The notes below the pieces were generated by a model. The model made no database searches. It had not been told where the DNA came from and saw only the letters and a program-made list of their open reading frames with translations. From Pelotomaculum sp. (lineage in GTDB: Bacteria; Bacillota; Desulfotomaculia; Desulfotomaculales; Pelotomaculaceae): a DNA stretch of 61,211 bases. The stretch spans positions 1 to 61,211 of the forward strand of contig JAHDOA010000028.1 of the NCBI GenBank assembly GCA_018435055.1, read 5' to 3'. Of this stretch, positions 37,398 to 46,937 are shown one piece after another; the stretch's first letter is position 1, and each line of letters begins with the position of its first letter. The position numbers and the translations under genes are program-made.

Positions 37398-38641
37398 TAT
37401 TGTCCGGCCCCCTCTGTACGGGAGCCAGGCGCCCCAACGGATAATTCCCGGTTGCGGATATGTGTTTCGCATTCGACAGTCACATTTACTAGAGGGTAAA
37501 TCTCCTTCCAATGCTCTTTATACTGCGGCCATTCCCTGCGATGTTGCCTTCTTACTTCCTCCCCCAAACCAAATACATCGGTGTTTAACTGCTGTGATTT
37601 TTTTACGGCCGCCTCTATTTCATTGATCACCTTACTACCTGCTGTTTTTTCAAAATCCGAAATCATACCGACATCCACTATTTCCCGGCGCCCGCCAAAC
37701 TGTTCCAATAAATCAAAGTTGACGTGCGTTTTTATTTCAAAAAAGGGCAGGCCGTCATCTCCTATACTTACGCTAATCTTGCTTTTGGCTTTAACCAGAT
37801 TTAAGCTGACTAATTCCTCCATACCGCCGATAAAATGGGGAATGGTCAGGACACGGTTTTTGGCCCTGTTCATCACCCAGAGCAGCCCCATCGATTCTCT
37901 TTCGTTCAGGTAATCGACCAGCCTGCCGTCCGTGTCGAAGGCGGCCAGCCCGGTCACGGCGACAGTATTAATGTTACCTGCTTGTTTTTCTTTAGGGGTC
38001 AGGCTGGTCTGCGGGACAAGCTCCACTACTGGCGCCAGCGGGCTGGTCACTCCGGTGCTCAAGCGGTATACGAAATCAGCCATGTTTACCGCCATGATTC
38101 CCTGCCAGCCGTCTTTAGTCAGGAAGATATTATATAAAGAAAGGACGGTAGATTGGAAAATCGGTGATTCCTGTTCTAATATTTTGCCCGGGTCCCCCTT
38201 TGATACGGCAATGAATTTAGTATCACGGCTTTCACGGCTGCGTGTCAGACGGTCAAAAAACGGGGTTAACCCGCTGCGGGCTGCTTTATCGCCAAAAATG
38301 ATTACCCGTTCATGTCCTAAAAATATTTGTTTTGGGATCCGGTAGTTCATCTTTGATACGGCCTCTCTTATAGTTTCTCCTGTTTCGCGTATTGTCCAGA
38401 AAGAACCCGCCCCCTCTCTTCCCCCGGCGCCGGCTCCTAATGAGGAGCTGTCGCCGGCTGACATTACAGCTGGATTGGCAATCTGAAAAGTTGTTTCAAT
38501 ACCAGTTTTTCCAGCAAGTTCGGCCTGGTCATGCGCGTCGCCGACTACGAGGGCGAGGTCGTTGATTTCTACGCGATCCCAGCAGCCATAAAGCAGTAAC
38601 GGCAATATCATTATAAAAAAAGCAGGAATAATTCTTTTCAT
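37397..38641 (-). CDS. gerC: Ger(x)C family spore germination lipoprotein
   Basis: 414 aa, C subunit of a nutrient germinant receptor. A signal peptide ends in the lipobox LLLYGC near residue 20, so Cys is lipidated, followed by WDRVEINDLALVVG, the family opening. Middle VFGDKAARSG and C-terminal helix-rich Ger(x)C domain are present. Its ATG overlaps the gerB stop by four bases. It anchors to the outer face of the inner spore membrane and works with the GerA- and GerB-type subunits encoded upstream. Confidence 0.92.
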   Translation of the reverse strand: MKRIIPAFFIMILPLLLYGCWDRVEINDLALVVGDAHDQAELAGKTGIETTFQIANPAVMSAGDSSSLGAGAGGREGAGSFWTIRETGETIREAVSKMNYRIPKQIFLGHERVIIFGDKAARSGLTPFFDRLTRSRESRDTKFIAVSKGDPGKILEQESPIFQSTVLSLYNIFLTKDGWQGIMAVNMADFVYRLSTGVTSPLAPVVELVPQTSLTPKEKQAGNINTVAVTGLAAFDTDGRLVDYLNERESMGLLWVMNRAKNRVLTIPHFIGGMEELVSLNLVKAKSKISVSIGDDGLPFFEIKTHVNFDLLEQFGGRREIVDVGMISDFEKTAGSKVINEIEAAVKKSQQLNTDVFGLGEEVRRQHRREWPQYKEHWKEIYPLVNVTVECETHIRNRELSVGAPGSRTEGAGQ

Positions 38642-39738
38642 GGTTCTCTTACCTGCCTTACAGGGCGGAAAAGCGCAATCAGGTAAAGCAGCAGCGGGAT
38701 AACCAGCCCAAATGAAAGCAGGCCGTAGCCGGGCCAGACATTCGAAAGAAAATCCGTGAGTTCAGGGACTCCCTTGAATGAGTTTAGCGACATAGCCAGC
38801 AATAAGACTGACAGGGGCAGCAACAGAAACTGGAATTCCTTGAAACCAAAGACCTGGGCAACACCCAGAGTTGAACAGTAAAGAAAGGCGCAGATTTTAA
38901 AAAAGGTCCCTAGCAGCAAGGCCACAACCAGCAGAACTTCAAGACGGTCAAAAATCCTGATTAAACTAATCATCCTGGCCAGGCTGAAAAACGGAAATTC
39001 TTTCTGTCCTGTGGGCACACCGCCAAAAACCGCAACAGCCGATATTTCCACACCTGCCACGATAAAACCGATAAAAACAACCGAAATAATCAGGTTGCGC
39101 GAGATGTGGCGAAAGCAGGATAAGGCCGGGATGAACATCCCGGCGAGGATAACCTCGCTGCGCCAGGAACCTGAGAGGAGGGATGTGGAAATTAACAGGC
39201 CGGGCGGGTGATCGGCTATGGGCAGGAGGCGGCTGAGATCCATATGGTTGTATGGCAAAACTATAACCGCCACCATAGCCACTACCACAACGAAAAGCAG
39301 GATCTCATTGACCCTGGCCCACACCTCCAGGCCGCCGCGCAGGGCATAAAAGCACAGGGCCATGATAGTAACCATAAAAAACGCCGGTGGTGTTTTGGGC
39401 ATGATGGTAATATTTAAAAAATGAGCGAACTCACGAATAACTATTGCGCCGACGAAGAGGAACCAGAATACATATAACCCCCCGAAAACTTTCCCCAGGG
39501 GCTTGCCCAGGATTAAAGGAAGATACTCAATTAGAGTAAGGCCGGGATGGCGCCTGGCCAGGGCGACAATAACCAGGGCTGACAGTATCCCCCAGATAGT
39601 GGCGGCAAGGGCGGTGATCCAGACATCCTGCTCAACAGCGCGCGCGCCCAGCTGGGGCATCCAGAATACTACTGTGGAAATAAGCGTCGTTGTGATTAAC
39701 AAAGCCAGCTGCCGCTCCGAAATTTTTCCAGGTTCCAT
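38638..39738 (-). CDS. gerB: GerAB/ArcD/ProY family germinant transporter-like subunit
   Basis: 366 aa with ten predicted membrane helices. Family opening ISERQLALLITTTLIST and GLYVFWFLFVGAIVIREFAHF near residue 105 are clear. It is thought to be the germinant-binding subunit, structurally akin to amino acid-polyamine transporters. It overlaps gerC by four bases and follows gerA by 16 bp. Both junctions support one operon. The germinant cannot be inferred. Confidence 0.92.
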   Translation of the reverse strand: MEPGKISERQLALLITTTLISTVVFWMPQLGARAVEQDVWITALAATIWGILSALVIVALARRHPGLTLIEYLPLILGKPLGKVFGGLYVFWFLFVGAIVIREFAHFLNITIMPKTPPAFFMVTIMALCFYALRGGLEVWARVNEILLFVVVVAMVAVIVLPYNHMDLSRLLPIADHPPGLLISTSLLSGSWRSEVILAGMFIPALSCFRHISRNLIISVVFIGFIVAGVEISAVAVFGGVPTGQKEFPFFSLARMISLIRIFDRLEVLLVVALLLGTFFKICAFLYCSTLGVAQVFGFKEFQFLLLPLSVLLLAMSLNSFKGVPELTDFLSNVWPGYGLLSFGLVIPLLLYLIALFRPVRQVREP

Positions 39739-39754
39739 TTACCCGCCCCTCCTT

Positions 39755-41368
39755 TCAGCGCTTTTTACTCCGGGCATTAAAAAAGCTATTGTTAGCCGGA
39801 GGAGCAGGGGGAGGCGTATTGTCGCGGGTAGTGTCTTTTCCCGCGATTAGCGCCGGCCGTTCATTAAAATCCCAGTGGGGCGCGCGATAAATTGTGTCTT
39901 TCATCTCTTTTGAAATCAGGGGCGCCAGGGGTTCGAAATATGGCACACCGAACGACCTTAGTCCGGCCATATGGAGAAGGAAAAACAGCGAGACCAGGGC
40001 GATTCCGTAAAAACCCAGGATGCCGCCGGCGGCTAAGATCGCCAGCCTGATTATCCTGACCGCCAGGGCCAGATCGTAACCTGAACCCAGGGCAAAATTA
40101 GCCACAGCCGTTACAGCTATGACAATGACCAGGGTGGGTGACACCAGGCTGGACTGTACCGCCGCCTCCCCCAGAATCAGGGCGCCGACTATGTTGATCG
40201 CCGCGCCTACCACCCTGGGGAGCCTGATGCTTGATTCCCAGAGGAGTTCAAAAACAATCAGGAGGAACAGGGCGTCAAAAAAAACGGGGAAAGGAACTAT
40301 TTCCCTGGTGCCGGCAATTGAAAAAACAAGAGGTATCGGGATCATTTCCTGGTGATAGGTAATCAAGGCCACATATAAACCAACCAGATTGGTGGCTATA
40401 AAGATTGCTAAATATCTCAGAGAGCGGATAAACCAGACCACCATGGGATTGATATAGTAATCGTCGGTGGCCTGCAGGAATTCTATAAAAATGGAAGGCG
40501 CGGTAAGTACCTGGGGGCTGCCGTCGACAACCAGGGCAAACCTCCCTTCCAGCAGGTCGGCCACAACAATATCAGGTCTTTCTGTGCCTTTAATCAACGG
40601 AAATACGGTAAAAACGCGGTCCTGGATCATCTCCTTAATGTAAGAGCTGTCCAGGACGCCGTCTATGTCTATTCTGCTGATCCGCCGCCTGGCCTCTTCA
40701 ATAATCCCGGGATTGGCGATGTCTGCCACATACATTAAGGTTACCGGCGTGCTGGTGCGCCGCCCGATGATGTAGTCTTCCGACTTGAGCATGGCGTCAC
40801 CGAGCCTGCTGCGGATGAGGGCGGTATTCACCCGTATATTTTCCACAAAACCATCGTGCGGGCCAAGCACAGTAGGTTCGACTATCGGTTCAGAAATAGG
40901 GCGCTGGGGTCTGTTTTCGGCGTCGATCATTAAACCGGAGGGGCAGCCGTCAACCAGCAGGACCATTTTGGATGCTAATATCCAGTGTTTTATTTCTTCC
41001 AGATCAATAGCCTTCTGGGTATCATAAAATGGCATCAGGCGCAGGTTGATAAAATCAGCGCGTTTTTCTTTTGGCGCCTCCAACAGTCTTTTATCCGGTA
41101 TATCCAGCATCAGGGCGCGAAAAATGTCCTGGCTCACCCTGTTGTTGATCAACCCATCAAACCAGACCGCCAGGAATTTTACCTCTCCCGCGTAGAAGCG
41201 CCTGAAAACAATGTCAGAAATATTAGCGAATTCCTGCCGCAGATAAGCCTCATTATCAGCCAGGTTGCTGCTGATTTCCTTGAATTTACGCGGCGGGGGG
41301 ATCTTTCTCGGGCCTGACGGCCCACCTTTTTTTGCCTTGCTGTTTATGCTTCTTAAAAAATGGAGCAT
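39755..41368 (-). CDS. gerA: Spore germination receptor subunit GerA
   Basis: 537 aa. A large N-terminal soluble region (residues 1-290), with a basic Lys/Pro-rich start and DIVFRRFYAGEVKFLAVWFDGL in part, is followed by four to five membrane helices and a Pro/Lys C-terminus. DVGVPYFEPLAPLISKEMKDT-like segment (here FGVPYFEPLAPLISKEMKD in part near residue 490) is typical. GerAA-type subunits form the ion-channel core of the receptor. First gene of the minus-strand gerA-gerB-gerC-small protein operon. Confidence 0.93.
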   Translation of the reverse strand: MLHFLRSINSKAKKGGPSGPRKIPPPRKFKEISSNLADNEAYLRQEFANISDIVFRRFYAGEVKFLAVWFDGLINNRVSQDIFRALMLDIPDKRLLEAPKEKRADFINLRLMPFYDTQKAIDLEEIKHWILASKMVLLVDGCPSGLMIDAENRPQRPISEPIVEPTVLGPHDGFVENIRVNTALIRSRLGDAMLKSEDYIIGRRTSTPVTLMYVADIANPGIIEEARRRISRIDIDGVLDSSYIKEMIQDRVFTVFPLIKGTERPDIVVADLLEGRFALVVDGSPQVLTAPSIFIEFLQATDDYYINPMVVWFIRSLRYLAIFIATNLVGLYVALITYHQEMIPIPLVFSIAGTREIVPFPVFFDALFLLIVFELLWESSIRLPRVVGAAINIVGALILGEAAVQSSLVSPTLVIVIAVTAVANFALGSGYDLALAVRIIRLAILAAGGILGFYGIALVSLFFLLHMAGLRSFGVPYFEPLAPLISKEMKDTIYRAPHWDFNERPALIAGKDTTRDNTPPPAPPANNSFFNARSKKR

Positions 41369-41659
41369 TTGCTGCGACCTCTTTAATAAAATCTGCTACT
41401 AGAAGAATTCAACTTGCACCAGCTTGATTATCTCAGCGGATAAACACAGGTATTTACACGGCTGCTATAAGTAGCCCTAACGGGCATATTTTCCCCCGTA
41501 AGCAATAATTTAGTCAAAAAAAAACCACATCCGGTGGATGTGTTGTAGCTAATAGCCCTTTGGGGCTAAATGGGTCCAACCTCCTGCGCGCGGTATTAAG
41601 CCGTTCAGCGGAACCCCGGCTGGAATGCGGCTAAAGCCCGCCCTGCATTCTCTCTTCTC
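41369..41659. other. Intergenic region between gerA and hydrolase
   Basis: Contains the minus-strand terminator at 41516-41542, a TAGCCC-TTTG-GGGCTA hairpin near 41549, and CGGTATTAAGCCG-type small palindromes. The gerA promoter should lie near 41400-41460. No gene seen. Confidence 0.5.
41516..41542 (-). terminator. Rho-independent terminator of the hydrolase gene
   Basis: Read on the minus strand: CACATCC-ACC-GGATGTG followed by GGTTTTTTTT. Confidence 0.87.
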
Positions 41660-42433
41660 TTACACGGGAAAATGCGCCGCCAGCCAGTGAAAAAAGGCCT
41701 GCCACACCTGATGGTAATGGCCGCTGAACTGGTGGTCGGCGCCGGGAATAATTCTTATAGATTTGGGCTGTCCGGCTGCATAATAAATTTTTTCTGCATT
41801 CGCCGGGGGAACAGTATCATCTTCCTCCCCGTGCACAACCAGCAGCGGGCGGGGTGAAATCGAAGAAGCGCAGCGCGTCACATTGTGATTTTTCAGGTCT
41901 GCAAAAAAATCTCTTTTCACCAAAACAGTCCCACCTTGTCCTGACAGCTGCACAAGACCGTTCTCAGAAACCGGGTTATCATTATCTTTCAAACGTTCTG
42001 AGAAAAGCCTGAACGGTTCCGCCGGCGCAGACCAGCAGCTCACCCCGGCCACCCTTTTATCAGTACCGCCGTGGCATAAAACAGCAGTCCCGCCAAAACT
42101 CCTCCCCACAATAATAATAGTTTTAAACCCCAGATTATGGCAGCAGCTAACAGAACATTTTACATCATTGACATGGCCGGTAAGGCTGATGTCCGCAAAG
42201 CTGCCTTTGCTTTCGCCACAGCCGCTGAAATCAAAAAGCAGTGTGGAATAGCCCCGTCCACCAAGCTCTTCAGCCATAGCTATAGCCTTACCGCCTCCTT
42301 CCTTGCTGCCGGTAAAACCGTGACATACAATTACTATGGCGCCTGGAACCGGGCCGGTATGCAAAAGGCCGGCCAGCTTTAGACCCCTGTCATTTAAGAA
42401 AAAAAGTTTCCTCCATTTATAATTACCGTTCAA
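41660..42433 (-). CDS. Alpha/beta hydrolase
   Basis: 257 aa single-domain hydrolase. The oxyanion motif VCHGFTGSKEGG lies near residue 34, the nucleophile elbow GRSFGG near residue 110, the acid in VHGEEDDTVPPANA near residue 200, and the His in GADHQFSGH near residue 235. It is closest to serine aminopeptidase/dienelactone-hydrolase-like esterases; the substrate is unknown. Single gene with its own terminator; starts at ATG 42433. Confidence 0.85.
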   Translation of the reverse strand: MNGNYKWRKLFFLNDRGLKLAGLLHTGPVPGAIVIVCHGFTGSKEGGGKAIAMAEELGGRGYSTLLFDFSGCGESKGSFADISLTGHVNDVKCSVSCCHNLGFKTIIIVGRSFGGTAVLCHGGTDKRVAGVSCWSAPAEPFRLFSERLKDNDNPVSENGLVQLSGQGGTVLVKRDFFADLKNHNVTRCASSISPRPLLVVHGEEDDTVPPANAEKIYYAAGQPKSIRIIPGADHQFSGHYHQVWQAFFHWLAAHFPV

Positions 42434-42528
42434 ATGATCGCCCCCATGAAATAATTTAGATAATATTATTTTATTAGTAAAGAATGTTATTATAATAATG
42501 TAAAAAATCAGAGTGAGGTGGCAGAATA

Positions 42529-43140
42529 TTGAATCTTAGTGAAATTATACGGAAGAGGCGTAGCATACGCAAGTACCGGGACAAGGATATCCCCCGCGAG
42601 TTTTTGCAGGAAATACTGCAGGACGCGTTGTGGGCGCCCTCGGGCACGAACAGGCAGAACTGGGATATTTATGTCGTAAGGGGCGAAAAAAAGGAAAAGA
42701 TACTTAGTAATATGGTCCTGGCTGCCGAAATATTTAAGCCTACACTTGACAGACTTTTTCCAGAAGATGTTGTAAAAGTCACCTTAAATTTTTTCAAAAA
42801 TATTGGCGGCGCCCCGGTAGTTTTGCTGGTTTACATACCGAGGTACACCTACAATCTCGAGAAAGAAATGGGGAACAAGGAGAAGTGGGATATCGAGCAC
42901 GATCGCATTACCAGCGCGCTAAGCGCGGCTGCTCTGGTACAAAACATTCTGTTGCTGGCAAAAGAAAAAGGCCTGGGTACTTGCTGGATGACCGCGATGA
43001 AACATGTGGAGGATCAGATCAATACAGAGATGGGCATTACGGACAAGGAGCTTATTTCTGTAGTCACCATCGGTTACCCTGATGAGAACCCGCGGGCGCC
43101 AAGAAGAAAAGGCGAAAAAATTCACTGGGTCGGTTATTAG
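42529..43140 (+). CDS. Nitroreductase family FMN enzyme
   Basis: 203 aa. The phosphate-binding opening RKRRSIRKYRDKDIPREFL at residues 8-26 and WAPSGTNRQNWDIYVV near residue 37 bind FMN; GLGTCWMTAMKHVE near residue 147 and the final GEKIHWVGY are typical. Nitroreductase-fold enzymes act on nitroaromatics, quinones or flavins; no specific substrate can be given. TTG 42529 follows GAGGTGG. A GC-rich hairpin at 43178 follows it. Confidence 0.88.
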   Translation: MNLSEIIRKRRSIRKYRDKDIPREFLQEILQDALWAPSGTNRQNWDIYVVRGEKKEKILSNMVLAAEIFKPTLDRLFPEDVVKVTLNFFKNIGGAPVVLLVYIPRYTYNLEKEMGNKEKWDIEHDRITSALSAAALVQNILLLAKEKGLGTCWMTAMKHVEDQINTEMGITDKELISVVTIGYPDENPRAPRRKGEKIHWVGY

Positions 43141-43177
43141 ACACAATTAATATTTTCGCGACGGGTACGGGAATAGA

Positions 43178-43199
43178 CCGGCCCACCACCACGGGCCGG
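43178..43199 (+). terminator. Probable terminator after nitroreductase gene
   Basis: CCGGCCC-ACCACCAC-GGGCCGG, 7-bp GC stem, followed by CTATTAATT. T-tract is poor, so strength is doubtful. Confidence 0.5.
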
Positions 43200-43274
43200 C
43201 TATTAATTCGCATAGTTTATCAGTCTTCCACCTGGTTTTTAATGGTAGGGGAATATTAACAAAGGAGTTTTTAA

Positions 43275-44147
43275 ATGAGTGATTATTTAGTAAGGGGTGT
43301 CGGCGCAAATAAACAATTCCGTGTTTTTTCCGCCACAACTACTGACCTTGTTGAGGAGGCAAGGCGCAGGCATGATACCTGGCCTGTGGCCAGCGCGGCG
43401 CTAGGCCGGGCTTTAACTGCGGGTCTCCTGCTGGGCGCCAACCTGAAAGGCGACGACCTGCTGACCCTGCGGGTATTCGGGGACGGTCCGGCGGGCGCTA
43501 TTGTAGTAAGCGCCAACGCATCGGGCGAGGTAAAAGGATATATCCAGGAACCACATGTTGACCTGCCCTGCCCGGAGGGGGGCAAGCTGCCGGTTGGTGA
43601 TGCGGTGGGAAAAGGCTTTCTGCACGTCACCAAAGATATGGGGCTAAAAGAACCATTTACGGGTAGTATTGAACTGGTGTCGGGGGAAATTGGCGAAGAT
43701 GTGGCCCGGTACCTGCTGACTTCGGAACAGACCCCTTCAGCGGTTGCGCTGGGGGTCCTGGTGGGGCCTGACTGTCAGGTAAAAGCGTCAGGCGGTATTA
43801 TAATTCAGTCGTTGCCTGATGCGTCAGAAGAAACGCTGCTCCACATGGAAAAAAGTCTGAAAGGGATGGAACCTGTAAGCAGCCTGGTCAGCCGTGGAAT
43901 GTCGCCGGAAGAAATTGTGGCGCGGGCAGTCGGCGGGCTGGAAGTGCGCTTTCTGGAAAAAATACCGGTTAAATTCAAGTGCGGCTGTTCTAAGGACAGG
44001 GTGAAGGATATCCTGGCGGCGCTGGGGAAGGAGGAAATTGAAAGAATATATCAAGAACAGGAAAAAGCAGAGGTGCGCTGTCATTTTTGCGGGGAACTGT
44101 ACAATTTTGGCGCGCCCGAATTAGAAATGGTGATAAAGCATTTATAA
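43275..44147 (+). CDS. hslO: Hsp33 redox-regulated chaperone
   Basis: 290 aa. Oxidation-activated holdase; zinc is held by four Cys in the C-terminal switch. Here they are in KFKCGCSKDRV near residue 235 and EVRCHFCGEL near residue 268, so all ligands are present. The N-terminal domain opens SDYLVRGVGANKQFRVFSA. ATG 43275 has AAGGAG ten bases upstream. An oxidative-stress role fits a strict anaerobe; it lies near hrb and nitroreductase but not in one operon. Confidence 0.94.
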   Translation: MSDYLVRGVGANKQFRVFSATTTDLVEEARRRHDTWPVASAALGRALTAGLLLGANLKGDDLLTLRVFGDGPAGAIVVSANASGEVKGYIQEPHVDLPCPEGGKLPVGDAVGKGFLHVTKDMGLKEPFTGSIELVSGEIGEDVARYLLTSEQTPSAVALGVLVGPDCQVKASGGIIIQSLPDASEETLLHMEKSLKGMEPVSSLVSRGMSPEEIVARAVGGLEVRFLEKIPVKFKCGCSKDRVKDILAALGKEEIERIYQEQEKAEVRCHFCGELYNFGAPELEMVIKHL

Positions 44148-44262
44148 TGAATCCTTGTTTATGCCGGGTATCGAATAAAATTTTTCTATTATTAATATGA
44201 AGGATATTTATATTAAAATTTTGAATAAAACAGCATTAGATAATATGGAAAGGAAGATACCT

Positions 44263-44874
44263 GTGAGTAGTAAGCTGCTTGACTGCAGGGGCATGGCTTG
44301 CCCACTGCCTGTTGTTGAAACAAAAAAAGCTGTTGAAACAGGTAATGACAAAAATATCCTGGTTATTGTAGATAACGCTGCCGCCCGCGAAAATGTTTCA
44401 CGATTTGCCGCAAATGCCGGCTGCAGGGTGGATGTTACTGAAAAAGATAGTTGCTGGCGCCTGGAAATTACTGTGCCGGACAGCAAAATAAAAAATAAGG
44501 AAGCTGTTGACGGAAATAAAGCCGGAGCCGGGACAACAGCCGGAAACGTATATTTTATTACCACAAACAGCCTGGGCCAGGGTTCTGCCGATCTTGGCGA
44601 GGTTTTAATGAAAAGCCTGCTGGTAACACTCACCCAGCAGGAGCCACCCGCAGCGCTGTTATTCTTGAACACCGGTGTATATCTGACTGTTGAAGGATCC
44701 CCGGTACTCGAACAACTGCGGGTCCTGGCTGGCAAGGGCACTGAAATCCTGGTGTGCGGGACCTGCCTGAATTACTATAAATTAAACCAGAGGCTGGCGC
44801 TGGGCGCCGTTTCCAACATGCTGGAGATCAACACCCGGCTCACCGGGCCGCATAAAATAATTACCATAGGATAA
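44263..44874 (+). CDS. yedF: YedF: sulfurtransferase-like selenium metabolism protein
   Basis: About 203 aa. N-terminal TusA/SirA domain with LDCRGMACPLPVVETKKAV, its Cys-Pro-Leu-Pro motif central. The C-terminal DsrE-like half has the conserved CGTCLNYYKL near residue 165. This two-domain YedF occurs in organisms that use selenium, but its reaction is unproved. GTG 44263 has AAGGAAG upstream; ATG 44245 and the 44197 start are in-frame alternatives. Presence suggests, not proves, selenoprotein or Se-tRNA metabolism here. Confidence 0.85.
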   Translation: MSSKLLDCRGMACPLPVVETKKAVETGNDKNILVIVDNAAARENVSRFAANAGCRVDVTEKDSCWRLEITVPDSKIKNKEAVDGNKAGAGTTAGNVYFITTNSLGQGSADLGEVLMKSLLVTLTQQEPPAALLFLNTGVYLTVEGSPVLEQLRVLAGKGTEILVCGTCLNYYKLNQRLALGAVSNMLEINTRLTGPHKIITIG

Positions 44875-45093
44875 CTAATTCCTTCTGCAGGGAGGGTTTT
44901 AACCCGCCATTCCAACCGGGGACCTTCCTCGACCCCAAAGGAATACCCGTTAGAGAGGTATGTCCCCGTTCCGCTTTTAATCCTGTCTTATTGTTTATTA
45001 TTACAATTCCCCGGATCCAAATACAACCACTTTGCCAGGAACACCCGTTCGTGTTATAATGTAATTAGAACATGTGTTTGGCAGGTGGTTTTT

Positions 45094-46302
45094 TTGCGCT
45101 GTCCAATCTTGCTGGCTGATATGAACTCCTTTTTTGCCAGCGTGCACCAGGCTATAGAGCCCCGGCTCAAGAGGAAACCGGTTATCGTCGGCGGTGACCC
45201 GGCCAAGCGCCATGGTATAGTGCTGGCTGCTTCCTACGAGGCAAAGGCCCGCGGGGTGAAAACGGGCATGGCTGTGTGGGAGGCCCGCAGCCTCTGCCCC
45301 GAAGGTATTTTCCTGAAACCCGAATACAGCCATTATGTTAATTTTTCTGCCCGGATTGTCAGGATCATGAAAGATTTCAGCCCGCTGGTAGAGCCTTTTT
45401 CCATCGATGAAGCCTTTATGGATCTTTCCGGGTGCGGTCACCTTTTCGGTTCATCTCTTGATATCGCGTTAAAGCTGAAAAAAAGGATCAAAGAGGAGAT
45501 CGGCGTGATGTGCAGCGTTGGGGTTGGCCCCAATAAACTCCTGGCTAAAATGGCGGCCGGCATGCAGAAGCCGGACGGGCTTACGGTCCTGGACCTTGGC
45601 GATGTGCCGGATAAGATGTGGCCGCTCCAGGTCCGGGATCTTTTTGGGGTAGGCTCGCGCCTGGAGAAGAGGCTGCGTGATTTAAACATCCATACCATCG
45701 GAGAGCTTGCCCGCTATCCCCTGCCGGCGCTGCGGAAAAAATTTGGCCTCCTTGGCCATGTACTGTACCTGTCAGCCAACGGTATTGACTACAGCCCCGT
45801 AGACCCGCGCTCCCTGGAAAAGGTCAAATCCATCGGGCGGCAGATTACCCTCCCCAGAGACTACCGGGGCTACCGCCAGATAGAGGTGGTTATCCTGGAG
45901 CTGTGTGAAATTGTTTGCAGGCGGGTACGTTTGGGCGGTTTTGTGGGCCGGACGGTTAACCTTACCTTAAAAGATGTTGAATTTTTGTGGATGTCCCGTT
46001 CACACAGCGTAGCCTTCCCAACCGCTTCCGCCAATGATATCTACAGGGTGGCCGTGGCGCTGCTGCGCCGGCACTGGCCGGAGTGGAAACCGGTAAGGAT
46101 GGTAGGGGTATCCCTGGCCGGGCTGGTTAAAAATACCTCAGAGCAGCTGGACCTGTTCGGAGAGGTAGAGAGGACCAGTCTCCTGCATGCCGCTTGTGAC
46201 CGGATCAAGGACCGCTTTGGTGAACAAAGCGTTTTGCGGGCGGTATCGCTTACCCCGGATGGCGTGTGCGGCAATCGGGACGGGGAAGATAGCCATGTCT
46301 AA
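45094..46302 (+). CDS. dinB: DNA polymerase IV (Y-family)
   Basis: Translesion polymerase of about 402 aa. Catalytic acidic residues are in LLADMNSFFASVHQ near residue 8 and PFSIDEAFMDLSG near residue 100; the SVGVGPNKLLAKMAAGMQKPDG block near residue 140 is in part a helix-hairpin site. A little-finger domain follows. The end lacks an obvious beta-clamp motif, but EQLDLFGEVE near residue 350 resembles a QL(x)LF clamp-binding site. TTG 45094 follows AGGTGG. It overlaps the next gene by eight bases. Confidence 0.92.
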   Translation: MRCPILLADMNSFFASVHQAIEPRLKRKPVIVGGDPAKRHGIVLAASYEAKARGVKTGMAVWEARSLCPEGIFLKPEYSHYVNFSARIVRIMKDFSPLVEPFSIDEAFMDLSGCGHLFGSSLDIALKLKKRIKEEIGVMCSVGVGPNKLLAKMAAGMQKPDGLTVLDLGDVPDKMWPLQVRDLFGVGSRLEKRLRDLNIHTIGELARYPLPALRKKFGLLGHVLYLSANGIDYSPVDPRSLEKVKSIGRQITLPRDYRGYRQIEVVILELCEIVCRRVRLGGFVGRTVNLTLKDVEFLWMSRSHSVAFPTASANDIYRVAVALLRRHWPEWKPVRMVGVSLAGLVKNTSEQLDLFGEVERTSLLHAACDRIKDRFGEQSVLRAVSLTPDGVCGNRDGEDSHV

Positions 46303-46609
46303 CATCCACGACTACTACCGGAAAAATTTTCTGTACGAGGGCCACCGGATGATGCTGCCGGAACTGCGGGACAGGGTTGCCCGCACCTGCCCGCAGTGTA
46401 AATTTTATGTCTTAATTACCGGGAAAACCGAGATCAGAACTGGCTGCGCTGTGCTTATTCCCCAATACGCCGGTCTGATTAAGCGGGCGCCGGGAAAACT
46501 GGATGTGACAGACATATTAAAGGCGGTGGGCAAAGACGGCCTGGAGCGGGTCCTCGCCGGGCCGGGCCATCACCGTCAGGCCTGCGGCCGGTTTCATCCT
46601 AAAAAATAA
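46295..46609 (+). CDS. Hypothetical protein with single CPQC motif
   Basis: 104 aa, overlapping the dinB stop by eight bases and so translationally coupled. It has YYRKNFLYEGHRMMLPELR and CPQCKFYVLITGKTEIRTGC in part, a Cys-x2-Cys with a further Cys near residue 51, and HHRQACGRFHP at the end, so four Cys/His clusters might bind a metal. I do not recognise the family. The dinB operon context could mean a DNA-damage role, but that is only inference. Confidence 0.65.
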   Translation: MSNIHDYYRKNFLYEGHRMMLPELRDRVARTCPQCKFYVLITGKTEIRTGCAVLIPQYAGLIKRAPGKLDVTDILKAVGKDGLERVLAGPGHHRQACGRFHPKK

Positions 46610-46630
46610 TAATGATAAAAATAACGAAAA

Positions 46631-46937
46631 GGAAGGTGAAAAGCCTGGTTTCCTGGCAGGTTCACCGAGGTTAAACCTTTAAATTTTGCGGGTGGCGCAG
46701 TACACGTTGCGAAAGGCTGTTGCTACAAGTAAGAACCGAGGCGAAGGTAACATCTTCTCCGGGCACTACGTTCGCGATAGGCAACGGCGGGGCAGCCCAC
46801 CCGGAACACAGGCGAGAGCCTGTGGCCCAGCAGTTGAATCCTGTGACACTGCCGCCTACTTAGTCGGGTAGGTGGAAAACGTATGAATACATTACTTTTG
46901 GTAGGTATGAGTATGTTTTTGAAACCAGGTTAATGTA
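46631..46937 (+). ncRNA. Candidate structured leader RNA upstream of the amidase
   Basis: About 300 bp without a gene. CCTGGTTTC at 46644-46652 is perfectly complementary to GAAACCAGG at 46921-46929, right at the amidase ribosome-binding region (AGG nine bases before TTG 46938). The 5' strand can instead form a local hairpin inside GGTGAA (46635) with TTCACC (46661), so the two pairings exclude each other. The interior has further hairpins, including ACAGGCGAGAGCCTGT near 46813 and CCGCCTAC...GTAGGTGG near 46851. This is riboswitch-like; no known class could be matched by eye. Confidence 0.55.

Noticed and set aside
46631-46937. ydaO (c-di-AMP) or cobalamin riboswitch
   Set aside because: Leader location suits ydaO, and GGTGAAAAGCC recalls cobalamin, but the diagnostic core strings of both classes are missing.
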